Source: an uncultured Microbacteriaceae bacterium (GTDB taxonomy: Bacteria; Actinomycetota; Actinomycetes; Actinomycetales; Microbacteriaceae). From it: a stretch of 64,000 nt of DNA. Made by a program: the position numbers and the translations under genes. Position 1 is the stretch's first letter. Each line of letters begins with the position of its first letter. The notes under the pieces were generated by a model. The model searched no databases, was not told the DNA's origin, and was given only the letters and a program-made list of their open reading frames with translations. The stretch lies in the NCBI GenBank assembly GCA_947487835.1, contig CANKXX010000002.1:248001-312000 (forward strand), in the 5' to 3' direction. Below, one piece after another: positions 1 through 8,886 of the stretch.

Positions 1-776
1 ACCGGACCATCGCGTTCGAGGAGCTCGCCCCGACGCTCGGCCGGCTCGGCATCGACGGCACCGTCCTCGTGCAGGCCGCCGACAACGCGGAGGACACGCT
101 GCTGATGCTCGACGTCGCGGCGCGGCATCCCGAGGTCGTCGGGGTCGTGGCGTGGGCGCCTCTCGACCGCCCGGGCGACCTGCCGGAGCATCTCGCCGCC
201 CTGCGCCGCTCGCCGCTCGTCGTGGGCGTCCGCGTGCTCATCCATGAGCGGGAGGCCGGCTGGCTCGCCCAGCCGCACGTGGATCGCGGCCTCGCCGAGC
301 TCGCGCGCGCCGACCTCCCGTTCGACTTCGTGACGTCGGGACCGGCCGCCCTGGCCGAGCTTCCGGGCATCGGCGCCCGGCACCCCGACCTCCGCATCGT
401 GATCGACCACCTCGGCAAGCCGCCGATCGGCCAGGGGCAGGAGGAGCGGGCCGCCTGGCGCTCGCTGCTCGCCGACGCCGCCGCCAACCCGCGGACCGTC
501 GCGAAGCTCTCCGGCCTGTACTCGAGCGTCGGCGACCTGGCGGACTGGACCGTGGACGGCGTGCGGCCGTTCGTGCAGGACGCCCTCGAGCTGTTCGGCC
601 CCGACCGCCTGCTCTACGGCGGCGACTGGCCCGTCTCCCTGCTGGCCGGCGGCTACGAGCGCACCTGGGCCGCCGTGACGGAGATCGTCGGCGCCCTGAG
701 CGAGGACGAGCGCGCCGCGATCCTCGGTGGCACGGCCGAGTCCGTCTATCGGCTCCCGGTGAGGAGGCCCGCGTGA
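1..776 (+). CDS. Amidohydrolase family 2 (lactonase-like), 5' truncated
   Basis: The reading frame is open from base 3, so the start lies outside the window and about 258 C-terminal residues are present. The fold is that of the amidohydrolase-2 family (COG3618), whose characterised members hydrolyse sugar lactones such as L-fucono-1,4-lactone. Visible hallmarks are the strand-end motif HLGKPPI in the middle and YGGDWPVSLL near the C-terminus, whose Asp is the expected metal/catalytic residue. The stop overlaps the start of the mutarotase gene by 4 bases (GTGA), so the two are translationally coupled. Together they suggest handling of a deoxysugar such as L-fucose or L-rhamnose; the substrate is inferred. 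Confidence 0.85.
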   Translation, partial: RTIAFEELAPTLGRLGIDGTVLVQAADNAEDTLLMLDVAARHPEVVGVVAWAPLDRPGDLPEHLAALRRSPLVVGVRVLIHEREAGWLAQPHVDRGLAELARADLPFDFVTSGPAALAELPGIGARHPDLRIVIDHLGKPPIGQGQEERAAWRSLLADAAANPRTVAKLSGLYSSVGDLADWTVDGVRPFVQDALELFGPDRLLYGGDWPVSLLAGGYERTWAAVTEIVGALSEDERAAILGGTAESVYRLPVRRPA

Positions 777-1135
777 CCGCCGCGACCGCCGCGTCCGAGG
801 GTCCCCGCCCGCCCGTGCGCTACGGCATGGCGGCCCGCCTCCGCCCCGAGCTGCGCGAGGAGTACCTCGCCCTGCACCGGGACGTATGGCCCCAGGTCGA
901 GTCCACGATCACCGCGTGCGGCATCCGCAACTTCACGATCTTCGTGCTCGGCGACGTGATCTTCGGCTACTTCGAGTACGTGGGCGAGGACTACGAGGCC
1001 GACCAGGCGAGGATGGCCGAGGACGAGGCGACGCAGCGCTGGTGGGCCCGCACCGGGCCCTGCCAGCTGCCGTTCACCGACGGCTCGGACGCGCCGAACT
1101 GGGAGATGCTCGAGGAGGCCTGGCACCTCGACTGA
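773..1135 (+). CDS. L-rhamnose/L-fucose mutarotase family protein
   Basis: This 120-residue protein matches the L-rhamnose mutarotase family (former DUF718), which interconverts alpha and beta anomers of 6-deoxysugars. The conserved core is visible: YGMAARLRPE at the start of the fold, YLALHRDVWPQV, IRNFTIF, FGYFEYVG, and WW..T.PCQ with a C-terminal WxxLEE-like tail. The length is slightly above the usual ~105 because of a 15-residue N-terminal extension before the core. The GTG start overlaps the upstream stop. It would feed the anomer used by a sugar dehydrogenase or permease. Whether the natural sugar is fucose or rhamnose cannot be decided here; the lactonase neighbour favours an oxidative route. 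Confidence 0.88.
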   Translation: MTAATAASEGPRPPVRYGMAARLRPELREEYLALHRDVWPQVESTITACGIRNFTIFVLGDVIFGYFEYVGEDYEADQARMAEDEATQRWWARTGPCQLPFTDGSDAPNWEMLEEAWHLD

Positions 1136-1174
1136 CGCCGGGCACCCGCCCACCGCTCAGCCGGGTCAGCCGGG

Positions 1175-1936
1175 TCAGCCGTGCTTCGCGTTCGGCAGGC
1201 GCCGGCGCTGCCACGCGTCCGCGATGTGGGCGCGCATGGCCGCCTCGGCTCCCGCCGCGTCGCCCGCCGCGATCGCCTCGAGGATGCGGCCGTGCTCGTC
1301 GAGCGTGGCCTGGAAGGCCTCGTCCGTGGGCGCGCCCGTGAACCGGATGCTCTCCCGGGCCCGCTGGAACAGCACCCTGGTGATGTTCTCCGCGAGCCGG
1401 TTGCCCGAGAAGGCCATGACCAGGAAGTGGAAGTCGACGTCGGCCTGGCTGTACGCCTCGCCGTCGGCGATCGTCTCGGCCATGTGGTCGAGCGCCGCGC
1501 GGAGCTCCGCGACGTCGGCGTCGCTGCGCCGGAGCGCCGCATCCGCCGACATCGAGCCCTCGAGCGCGCTGCGAACCGTCGCGAGCTCGTCGAGCACCCC
1601 GAGCGAGTCGTCGTTCTCCACGAGCGCGCCGAGCACGACCGGGTCGAGCATGTTCCAGGAGTCGGCCGGCTCGACGCGGGTGCCGCGACCCTGCACCACG
1701 GTCACGAGGCCCTTCTCCTCGATCCGCTTCACCGACTCGCGCACGACCGTGCGGCTCACGCCGAAGTGGGCGCTGAGGGTGCCCTCGGGCGGAAGCGACT
1801 CGCCCGGCGCGACCTCGCCCGTCACGATGGCGCTGACGAGGTCGTGCACGACGGCGACGCCCAGCCGGGCGGCGGGGGTCCGGGCATCGGAGGCGCCGAG
1901 AAAGGATCGGGCGGGCGACGCGGCGGGCTGGCTCAT
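1175..1936 (-). CDS. FadR/GntR-family transcriptional regulator
   Basis: A 253-residue regulator with an N-terminal winged helix (about residues 25-90, with PPEGTLSAHFGVSRTVVRES as recognition region) and a C-terminal FCD ligand-binding domain (about 105-240). Candidate metal or ligand residues of the FCD domain are D166, H170, H215 and H237. FCD regulators usually sense sugar acids or other small organic acids. It is the last gene of the long leftward catabolic operon and its ATG overlaps the aldehyde dehydrogenase stop (ATGA), which decides the start at 1936 against a longer open frame. It probably represses its own operon and the divergent transporter genes until an intermediate of the pathway binds; this is inferred from position. 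Confidence 0.9.
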   Translation of the reverse strand: MSQPAASPARSFLGASDARTPAARLGVAVVHDLVSAIVTGEVAPGESLPPEGTLSAHFGVSRTVVRESVKRIEEKGLVTVVQGRGTRVEPADSWNMLDPVVLGALVENDDSLGVLDELATVRSALEGSMSADAALRRSDADVAELRAALDHMAETIADGEAYSQADVDFHFLVMAFSGNRLAENITRVLFQRARESIRFTGAPTDEAFQATLDEHGRILEAIAAGDAAGAEAAMRAHIADAWQRRRLPNAKHG

Positions 1937-3462
1937 CGCGCCGACCCCGCCAGCCGCAGCTCGCCGTCGACGCGGCGGGGCACGCCGTCGAAGCCGTCGC
2001 GCAGCTCCTCGGGCAGCAGGGCCTCCGGTGCGCTCTGCCAGGCGATGGGGCGGAGGAAGCGGCGCATCGCGGTGACGCCCACCGAGGTGTGCGCGGAGTT
2101 GGTGGCCGGCCACGGTCCGCCGTGGTGCTGGCCCCAGGAGACCCGCACGCCGGTGGGGTAGCCGTTGAAGACGAGCCGGCCGACGAGCTCCCGCAGGTCC
2201 TCCGCGAGCGGGGCGACGGCGTCCAGGTCGGACTCCTCGGAGTGGATGGTCGCGGTCAGCGAGTCGGGAACCGCGGCGAGTCCGGTGCGCACCTCGTCGA
2301 GGTCGTCGTAGCGGGCGAGCACGAGGAGCGGCCCGAACGCCTCCTCGGTCACAGCGCTCGTCATGTCGCGGGCGTCGATCTCGAGCACGCCGGGGGTGAC
2401 CGTGAAGCCGTCGTCGCCGGGACGCGACGAGACGAGGGAGCGCGCCCCGCCGTCGGACACCAGGCGGCCGGTGATCTCGTCGAACGCCTCGTGGATGCGG
2501 GAGTTCAGCAGCGGCTGGGCGGCCGCGTCCTCGGCCCGGGAGACGATCGCGGCGACGAGGTCGTCCGCCTCCGCGCCACGCGGCAGGAAGGCGATGCCGG
2601 GCTTGGTGCAGAGCTGACCGGCCGATGCGGTGAAGGAGGTGAAGAGGCCCTCGGCGATCGCCTCCGCGCGGGCGGCCGCCGCGGCGGCCGTGACGATGAG
2701 CGGGTTGAGGCTCGAGAGCTCCCCGTAGAACGGGATGGGCCGCTCGCGCCCCTCGATGATCTCGAGCAGGATCCGGCCCGTCGCCAGCGACCCGGTGAAG
2801 CCGACGGCCGCGACGCGGGGGTCCGCGACGAGCGTCGACCCGGCGCGCTGCCCGTAGACGATACCGATGGTGCCCTCGGGGGCGCCGTACGCGTCGGCGG
2901 CATCCCGCAGCGCCTCGAACGACGCCCGCGACGTGAGCGGGTGGGAGCCGTGCGCCTTGGCGATGACCGGGTTGCCGGCCGCGAGCGCGGACGCCGTGTC
3001 CCCGCCCGCGACGGAGAACGCGAACGGGAAGTTGCTCGCCCCGAAGACGGCGACGGGCCCGATAGGGATGAGCATGCGGCGGATGTCGGGGCCGGGACCC
3101 ATCGGGGTGTCCCCGGCGTGGTCGATGGTGGCCTCGAGGTAGCCGCCCTCCTCGACCGCGTCCGCGAAGAGCCGCAGCTGGAACGCGCTGCGGGTGAGCT
3201 CGCCGTCGAGGCGCGGCGTCGCGGCGAGGCCGGTCTCGGCCTCCGCAGTCGCGACGAGGTCTGCGCGGCGGGCCTCGAGCCCGTCAGCCATCGCACGCAG
3301 CAGGCCCGCGCGCCAGGATCGGGGCCGGTCGCGAAGGGCGCGGAACGCCCCGTCCGCGGCCGCGGTCAGCTCGGCGACGGCGGCGTCGCTCGTGGGCTCG
3401 ATGCCGGTGCTCCGGGTCACGCCGGAGCGGGGATCGGTCGAGGGCAGGGTTGCGGTGCTCAT
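1933..3462 (-). CDS. Aldehyde dehydrogenase, alpha-ketoglutarate semialdehyde type
   Basis: This 509-residue ALDH has the catalytic Cys285 (in SAGQLCTKPG), the general-base Glu248 (FYGELSS), Asn144 and Lys169. It resembles the NADP-linked subgroup that oxidises 2,5-dioxopentanoate (alpha-ketoglutarate semialdehyde) to 2-oxoglutarate, the last step of oxidative pentonate and hexarate pathways. The FAH-family enzyme encoded just upstream would supply that semialdehyde, because Weimberg-type pathways pair exactly these two families. Its ATG overlaps the FAH stop by 4 bases. Other aldehydes remain possible, since ALDH specificity cannot be read from sequence by eye. Confidence 0.87.
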   Translation of the reverse strand: MSTATLPSTDPRSGVTRSTGIEPTSDAAVAELTAAADGAFRALRDRPRSWRAGLLRAMADGLEARRADLVATAEAETGLAATPRLDGELTRSAFQLRLFADAVEEGGYLEATIDHAGDTPMGPGPDIRRMLIPIGPVAVFGASNFPFAFSVAGGDTASALAAGNPVIAKAHGSHPLTSRASFEALRDAADAYGAPEGTIGIVYGQRAGSTLVADPRVAAVGFTGSLATGRILLEIIEGRERPIPFYGELSSLNPLIVTAAAAAARAEAIAEGLFTSFTASAGQLCTKPGIAFLPRGAEADDLVAAIVSRAEDAAAQPLLNSRIHEAFDEITGRLVSDGGARSLVSSRPGDDGFTVTPGVLEIDARDMTSAVTEEAFGPLLVLARYDDLDEVRTGLAAVPDSLTATIHSEESDLDAVAPLAEDLRELVGRLVFNGYPTGVRVSWGQHHGGPWPATNSAHTSVGVTAMRRFLRPIAWQSAPEALLPEELRDGFDGVPRRVDGELRLAGSAR

Positions 3463-4652
3463 GCGGGTACTCCCGGGAGAAGACCGCGGGCCGCGAGGCT
3501 CGCGATGAGGGCGTGGATTCCGAACGTCCACGGCTCGACGTCCTCCGTGCGGCGCACCCGGTTGGTGAGGGCGCCGAGCGACGGGGACGCGATGCGGACG
3601 ATGTCGTCGACGTGGTGGGTGAAGCCGTGCCCGGGCACGTCCCGGTCGTCGTTCGGTGCGAACATCGTACCGAGATACAGCACGAGGCCGTCGGGATACT
3701 GGTGCATGGCGCCGAGCGCCTGCCCGGCGAGGTCGGCCGGATCCCGGCTGATCTCGGCGAGCGGGGACGTGGCCTCGAGCACGAAGCCGTCCGCGCCGTC
3801 GACGCGCAGGGTGACGGTCTCGCTGCGCAGCTCGTCCAGCCCGAAGGCGTCGTCGAACAGCCGGAGGAACGGCCCGATCGCCGCGGAGGCGTTGTTGTCC
3901 TTCGCCTGGCCGAGCAGCAGGGCCGATCGGCCCTCGATGTCGCGGAGGTTCACGTCGTTGCCGAGCGTGGCGCCGACGATCCGCCCGGTGGAGGCGATCA
4001 CGAGCACGACCTCGGGCTCCGGATTGTTCCATTCCGAGTCGGAGCGCACCCCTACGTCGACGCCCGTGCCGACCGTGGCCATCACCGGGGCCTTCGTGAA
4101 GATCTCCGCGTCGGGGCCGATGCCCACCTCGAGGTACTGGCTCCACAGCCCGCGCTCCACGAGCACGCGCTTCAGGCGGCCCGCCTCCGGCGAGCCGGGC
4201 ACGAGGTCGCGGAGGTCGGTGCCGAGAGCGCCCTGCACCTCCCGCCGGATGGCGTCGGCCGACTCGGCCTCGCCCCGGGCCTTCTCCTCGATGATGCGCT
4301 CGAGCATCGACACGGGGAACGTGACGCCCGCGGCCTTCACGACGTGCAGGTCGATGGGGGAGAGGAGCCAGGGCCGGCCCGGGTCGCGGGTGTCGGCGGG
4401 GGTGTTCGCGAGCAGTTCGTCGACCGTGCCGAGCACGGGTCCCGTCGCGGCGGCCGCCGCCGTCCCCGGGTCGGCGGCCTCGGTGAGGTCGCGCATCAGC
4501 GGGAAGGTCGCGCTGAGGTCGAGGACGGCACCGTCCCGCACCGCGACGACGACCGGCCCGCCGGCCTCGGCATTCCACACCCGCCCCACGAGGGTCGCCC
4601 GCTCCCCGTCGGCGGGCAGCGCGTCCGCCGCCCGTCCTATCCACTGCGTCAT
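3459..4652 (-). CDS. Fumarylacetoacetate hydrolase-family enzyme, XylX-like
   Basis: The 397-residue protein has the FAH catalytic fold in its C-terminal two-thirds. Candidate Mg2+ ligands are E212 and E214 (EPEVVLVI) and D233 (GNDVNLRD). The length of about 390 residues matches the 2-keto-3-deoxy-pentonate dehydratases (XylX type) better than the ~285-residue 2,4-diketo-3-deoxy-L-fuconate hydrolases. Followed immediately by the ALDH gene, it most likely dehydrates a 2-keto-3-deoxy sugar acid to a semialdehyde. A hydrolase acting on a diketo-deoxy acid is the alternative, which the lactonase and mutarotase genes upstream would favour. The ATG start follows a 14-nt gap after the enoyl-CoA hydratase-type gene's downstream end on the opposite side of 4667. 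Confidence 0.82.
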   Translation of the reverse strand: MTQWIGRAADALPADGERATLVGRVWNAEAGGPVVVAVRDGAVLDLSATFPLMRDLTEAADPGTAAAAATGPVLGTVDELLANTPADTRDPGRPWLLSPIDLHVVKAAGVTFPVSMLERIIEEKARGEAESADAIRREVQGALGTDLRDLVPGSPEAGRLKRVLVERGLWSQYLEVGIGPDAEIFTKAPVMATVGTGVDVGVRSDSEWNNPEPEVVLVIASTGRIVGATLGNDVNLRDIEGRSALLLGQAKDNNASAAIGPFLRLFDDAFGLDELRSETVTLRVDGADGFVLEATSPLAEISRDPADLAGQALGAMHQYPDGLVLYLGTMFAPNDDRDVPGHGFTHHVDDIVRIASPSLGALTNRVRRTEDVEPWTFGIHALIASLAARGLLPGVPA

Positions 4653-4666
4653 GTGCACTCCTTCGA

Positions 4667-5452
4667 TCAGCTCCGGCGGAAGACGCCGGGTCGTTTCTCG
4701 GCGAAGGCGGCGCGGCCCTCGGTCGCGTCGTCCGTCGCGAACGTGATGCCCTGCAACTCTCGTTCGTACGCGACGGCCTGCGCGAGCGGAAGGTTGAACG
4801 CCGCGGTGAGGTTCGCCTTCGCCGTCTCCGCCGCGATCGGCGGGCGTGACGCGATGACGGCCGCCAGCTCGCGGGCCCGCGGCAGCAGCCGCGCGGGTTC
4901 GACGACCTCGCTCACGAGGCCCCAGGCGAGCGCCCGCTCCGCGTCGATCGGGTCGCCGGTCATCAGCATCAGCGCGGCGTTGCTGGCGCCGATGGAGTGG
5001 GCGAGCAGGGCGGACATCCCGCCGCCGCCGATCCAGCCCAGCTTGATCTCCGGGGCCGCGAAGGACGCGCTGCTCGATGCGATCCGGATGTCGCAGGTGA
5101 GCGCGGTCTCCAGCCCGCCCCCGAACGCGTAGCCGTTGATGGCCGCGATCACGGGCTTCCGGAGGTCGCGCAGCGCGTCGCAGTAGTCCCGCCGGTTCCG
5201 GAAGTCCCAGGGGGTGGCGTAGGTGTCGAGGGTCCGGATGTCCGAGCCCGCGCAGAAGGCGCGGTCGCCCGCGCCGGTGAGCACGACGACCCGGATGTCG
5301 TCCGTGCCGTTCGCCCACGCCGCGACGCGCTCGAGCGCCGCGGACATCTCCGGGGTCACGGAGTTGAGCTTCTCGGGGCGCGCGATGGTCACGACGGCGA
5401 CGGCGCCGTCGACCTCCACGCCGATGGTCGAGGTGCCGGGGTCGAAGGTCAT
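4667..5452 (-). CDS. Enoyl-CoA hydratase/isomerase family protein
   Basis: A 261-residue crotonase-fold enzyme. The oxyanion-hole segments AFCAGSDIRTL and NGYAFGGGLETALTCD are present, as is the IKLGWIGGGG segment where hydratases and isomerases differ in their acid-base residues. The family works on acyl-CoA thioesters in the cytosol. Finding it inside a sugar-acid operon next to a CoA-transferase suggests that a CoA-activated intermediate occurs in this pathway. Its start overlaps the end of the solute-binding-like gene (ATGA at 5449-5452), and the FAH gene begins 14 nt after its stop. The exact reaction cannot be told from sequence. Confidence 0.88.
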   Translation of the reverse strand: MTFDPGTSTIGVEVDGAVAVVTIARPEKLNSVTPEMSAALERVAAWANGTDDIRVVVLTGAGDRAFCAGSDIRTLDTYATPWDFRNRRDYCDALRDLRKPVIAAINGYAFGGGLETALTCDIRIASSSASFAAPEIKLGWIGGGGMSALLAHSIGASNAALMLMTGDPIDAERALAWGLVSEVVEPARLLPRARELAAVIASRPPIAAETAKANLTAAFNLPLAQAVAYERELQGITFATDDATEGRAAFAEKRPGVFRRS

Positions 5453-6600
5453 GCTGTCCTCCCTGCGGACGGGACGGGGGCGGAGCCGGCCCTCGCGCTC
5501 CGGTGCGCGGAGTCGAGGCGGCGGAGGGCCTCGGCCGCGCTGCTCCCGCCGAGCACGCCGTCCCGCACGATGGCGGAGGCCGCCGACTGGAACGGGATGT
5601 AGCCGGCGAAGCGGGGGCGCACCCACGAGCGCTCGATGGTGGCGAGGGTATCGGAGTAGAAGCCGCCGGCCTCCGCGTCCACGACCGGGTCGAGCCAGGC
5701 CGACCGGGCGCTCGGCTGGCCGCGGTGCGCGGGCAGGAAGCCGGCCTGCGCCTCCGGCGAGAGCAGCCAGCGCAGGTGGTCGAGCAGCGCGGGGGTCGGC
5801 TCTGCGCGGCGGGAGACGGCGATGCCCGTGCCGCCGATCGTCGACCCGACGCGCTGCGCGGCGGGGGGAGCGCCGAACGCGACCCGGCGGCTCCGTCCCG
5901 GCACCGAGTACGGAACGTAGCCGTAGATCAGCGGCACGTAGCCGAGGTCGTCGGCCGAGGTCATGCGCTCCAGCAGGCCGATGGGATTCTGCTCCGCGGT
6001 GCCCGCGGGCGCGGCGGCGGCGAGGGCGGCGAGGATGCCGAGGGCCTCGGCGCCGACGTCGGGCGGCAGGAAGGCGTCCGCATCGGTGGCGCCGGGCTCG
6101 GCGCCGAGCGACACGGCGATGGAGCACAGGCTGAGGAACGCGTGCGGCCCGGCGAGGCTGGGGGCGACCAGGCCGCCGCGGGCGAGCCGCAGGGCGTCCT
6201 CCCAGTGGACGGGCGAATCCGGGACGAGGTCGGCCCGGCGGGCGGCGACCTGGGTGGCGGCGTCGAGCGGCAGCGCCCACGGCCGGCCGTCGAGCAGGTA
6301 GGACTGCGCGCTCGGGCCGACCGCGCCGTCCGCCCAGGCGGCGAGCTCATCCGCGGGGAACAGCTCGTCGAGGGGCACGAGGCAGTCGGCGGCGAGGGCG
6401 TCGCCGAGGTGCGGGTGGTCGAGCACGAGAAGGTCGTAGGACGCCGCGAGCTGCTCGATCGGGCTCGACTCGAAGCCCTCGAGCGGCTGGACGTCCCAGT
6501 GCAGGCGATCCGGGCCGGTGCGGGAGAACGTGGCGGCCGCAGCCTCCAGCGCGTCCCGGCCGCGGGGGTGGTCCCAGGTCAGGCCGGTGAAAGCCGTCAC
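5449..6600 (-). CDS. Solute-binding-protein-like protein without signal peptide
   Basis: This 383-residue protein has the pattern of a family 1 extracellular solute-binding protein: an N-terminal FTGLTWDHPRGRDALEAA segment, a central hinge region, and a C-terminal SPEAQAGFLPAHRGQPSAR segment typical of sugar-binding proteins. However, the N-terminus (GTG start fixed by a 4-base overlap with the CoA-transferase stop) has no hydrophobic leader, lipobox or twin-arginine motif, so it should stay in the cytosol. It sits between a family III CoA-transferase and an enoyl-CoA hydratase and no permease gene adjoins it. It may bind a pathway intermediate or act as an accessory to the CoA enzymes; this is inference. 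The GTG-to-stop length is full for a binding protein, so it is not a truncated one. Confidence 0.75.
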   Translation of the reverse strand: MTAFTGLTWDHPRGRDALEAAAATFSRTGPDRLHWDVQPLEGFESSPIEQLAASYDLLVLDHPHLGDALAADCLVPLDELFPADELAAWADGAVGPSAQSYLLDGRPWALPLDAATQVAARRADLVPDSPVHWEDALRLARGGLVAPSLAGPHAFLSLCSIAVSLGAEPGATDADAFLPPDVGAEALGILAALAAAAPAGTAEQNPIGLLERMTSADDLGYVPLIYGYVPYSVPGRSRRVAFGAPPAAQRVGSTIGGTGIAVSRRAEPTPALLDHLRWLLSPEAQAGFLPAHRGQPSARSAWLDPVVDAEAGGFYSDTLATIERSWVRPRFAGYIPFQSAASAIVRDGVLGGSSAAEALRRLDSAHRSARAGSAPVPSAGRTA

Positions 6601-7835
6601 GACGCCGCCACGGCGCCGGACGTGAGCAGGGCGTCGATGCGCTCCGCCGGCACGCCGAGGTCGGCGAGCACCTCGCGCGTGTGCTCCCCGGCGAGGGGCG
6701 CTCCGCGATCGATGCGCGCCGGCGTCTTCGAGAACCGGTACGGGAAGCCGGGCGTCTTCACCCGTCCCTCGGTGGGGTGGTCGTACTCGACGAACGTGCC
6801 GTTGTGCGCGATCTGCGGGTCGTCGACCAGGTCCTGGTAGCTGTAGACCGGCCCGGCCCAGATGCCCGCGGCGAGCAGCTCGTCGAGCCACTCGGCGGTG
6901 CTCCGGGTCGCGAGCCGCGCCTCGGTCTTCGCGTACAGCTCGTCCCGGTGGGTCCAGCCCTCGATCTCGGGCACCATGCCGGCGAACGACGGCTCGCCGA
7001 TGACCCGGCCGAGCGTCTCGAGGTCCGCGAAGCCGAGCGCGAGGTAGCCGTCGCTGGTGGCGAACACCCCGTAGGGCGCGCGGATGTAGACGTGCGCGTT
7101 CGGCTGCTCGCCGCGCTCCTGCGGCACACCGCCGACGGTGAACACGGACAGCTCCTGCATCTGCAGGGTGGTCAGCGCGTCGAGCATGTTGACGGTGACG
7201 AGCTGGCCCTCGCCCGTGCGCTCGCGGTGCAGCAGGGCGGCGAGCACCGCCTCGAACGCGGTGGACGCGGTCACCGCGTCGGCGAGGTACTGGCCGGCGG
7301 GGGTGGGCGGCTCGCCCTTCCGGCCGGCGGACAGCATGGCGCCGGACATGGCCTGCAGCAGCAGGTCCTGGCCCGGGCGGTCCTTGTACGGCCCGGACTC
7401 CCCGTAGCCGGAGATGGAGACGTAGACGAGGGACGGGTTGATGGCGCGCAGCGACTCGTAGTCGAGCCCGAGCCGCCCGGCGACGCCGGGTCGGTAGTTC
7501 TGCAGGAAGACGTCCGCGCTCGCGATCAGGTCGCGCACCACGACCGCGCCGTCGGGTGATTTGAGGTCGACGGCGAGCGAGCGCTTGTTGCGGTTGAGGG
7601 AGAGGAAGGACACGTTGATCCGGTTCCCCGCCGCGCCGCCGGCCGCCGCGAAGCGCTGCCACTCGCCGGCGGTCGGCTCGACCTTGATCACATCCGCGCC
7701 GAGGTCGCCGAGACGCTGGGCGGCGAAGGGTCCCGCCATGGCGATGGAGCAGTCCACCACCCGGTAGCCGCTGAGGACCCCGCGGGGCGTCCCGGCCTCC
7801 GCGTGCACAGTCGCATCAGCAGTCGCTTCAGTCAT
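6597..7835 (-). CDS. CaiB/BaiF family III CoA-transferase
   Basis: The 412-residue protein is a formyl-CoA transferase-type enzyme. The N-terminal VVDCSIAMAGPFAAQRLGDL, the ADVIKVEP strand, NRNKRSLAVDLKS, and the nucleophilic Asp (D186 in YLADAVTAS) are all present, and length is normal. It would move CoA between carboxylic acids in the cytosol, or form a CoA thioester of a hydroxy acid. The stop overlaps the start of the solute-binding-like gene by 4 bases and the ATG lies inside the last 8 bases of the oxidoreductase gene, so it is an internal operon member. The donor and acceptor acids are unknown. Confidence 0.9.
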   Translation of the reverse strand: MTEATADATVHAEAGTPRGVLSGYRVVDCSIAMAGPFAAQRLGDLGADVIKVEPTAGEWQRFAAAGGAAGNRINVSFLSLNRNKRSLAVDLKSPDGAVVVRDLIASADVFLQNYRPGVAGRLGLDYESLRAINPSLVYVSISGYGESGPYKDRPGQDLLLQAMSGAMLSAGRKGEPPTPAGQYLADAVTASTAFEAVLAALLHRERTGEGQLVTVNMLDALTTLQMQELSVFTVGGVPQERGEQPNAHVYIRAPYGVFATSDGYLALGFADLETLGRVIGEPSFAGMVPEIEGWTHRDELYAKTEARLATRSTAEWLDELLAAGIWAGPVYSYQDLVDDPQIAHNGTFVEYDHPTEGRVKTPGFPYRFSKTPARIDRGAPLAGEHTREVLADLGVPAERIDALLTSGAVAAS

Positions 7836-8886
7836 GGACCCGTACCTCTTTCCCGTCTGCGGCGGATGACGCGAGCAGCGCCTCGATGAGCTCGACGGAA
7901 CGCGCGGCCACCTCCACCGTGCTGTTGTTCTCGGTGCTCGCGCCCGTGATCAGGTCGATGAACCGTGCGGGCGGGACGAGGCACTCGTACTCGCCCTCGC
8001 CCGGCGCGATGGCCACCTCGTGGCGCCGGCCGTCGTAGCGGCTGAGGGTCACGCGCTCGCGCTCGACGTCGAGCATCAGCACGCCCTCGCTGCCGAAGAT
8101 GCGGATGTCGACCTGGTACCTGTCGCCGTCCGCGAGCGTCGCCGCGCCGGACAGCGTGCCGAGGGCGCCGGAGTCGAAGCGCACGACGGCCGCGTCGAAG
8201 AGGTCGACGGCGGAGCCGGCGTTGGCGACGCGACCCGCGACCGTCGCGGCCCGCAGCCCAGTGAGCCAGAAGAACAGGGCCGAGGAGTGGGTCACCTGGC
8301 CGTGCGCGTAGCCGCCGCCGTGCTCGGGGGCGGACCAGGTGCTCGCCTGGGGCGCGGTCGCCGTCGCCGAGTCCCAGCGCTCGAGCATGTGCGTCGGGTC
8401 ACCGCCGAAGAGGCCGCGGGTGGGGGAGGCCATGTGGCAGAGCGCGTACTGGATCTGCCCGACCTCCCCGGCGTCGAGCAGCTGTTTCGCGGCGACGGTG
8501 AACGGCTTGTAGTTCCAGCCGTACGGCACGAGCAGGTGGGTGCCCGCGCGCTCGCGGCGCTCCACGAGCTCCCACGCCTGGTCGCCGCGCAGCGTCATGG
8601 GCTTCTCGCACAGCACGTGCAGGCCGCGGTCGAGGGCGGCGGACGCCACGTCGAAGTGCAGGTCGTGCGGGGTGGAGATGACGACGGCGTCCAGCCCGGC
8701 GTCCAGCAACTCGTCGACGCGGTCGGTGGCGAGGCCGAAGCCGAACCGGTCGCGCACGGCCCCGAGGTCGGGACCGAGCCCGCACACGCCGACGAGCTCG
8801 ACGTCCTCGCGCTCGGCGAGCAGGGGGAAGTGGTTGCTCGTCGCCCACCAGCCGGCGCCGACGGCGCCGACGCGGACGCGGCTCAC
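7828..8886 (-). CDS. Gfo/Idh/MocA-family oxidoreductase
   Basis: The 352-residue NAD(P)-dependent enzyme begins with a Rossmann glycine motif (GAVGAGWWATSNHFPLL) and carries the family CEKPM signature, whose Lys and Pro line the nicotinamide pocket; the C-terminal domain forms the substrate-binding sheet. Members oxidise or reduce a hydroxyl on sugars, inositols and sugar acids. The GTG start at 8886 overlaps the metallo-beta-lactamase-fold gene's stop (GTGA) and leaves no room for the longer open frame. It may oxidise the sugar or a keto-deoxy acid in this pathway. Substrate not determined. Confidence 0.88.
   Translation of the reverse strand: MSRVRVGAVGAGWWATSNHFPLLAEREDVELVGVCGLGPDLGAVRDRFGFGLATDRVDELLDAGLDAVVISTPHDLHFDVASAALDRGLHVLCEKPMTLRGDQAWELVERRERAGTHLLVPYGWNYKPFTVAAKQLLDAGEVGQIQYALCHMASPTRGLFGGDPTHMLERWDSATATAPQASTWSAPEHGGGYAHGQVTHSSALFFWLTGLRAATVAGRVANAGSAVDLFDAAVVRFDSGALGTLSGAATLADGDRYQVDIRIFGSEGVLMLDVERERVTLSRYDGRRHEVAIAPGEGEYECLVPPARFIDLITGASTENNSTVEVAARSVELIEALLASSAADGKEVRVHD

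Noticed and set aside
773-1936. Long antisense frames such as 746-1153 and 1181-2161
   Set aside because: They oppose genes with clear family motifs and have no conserved pattern of their own.
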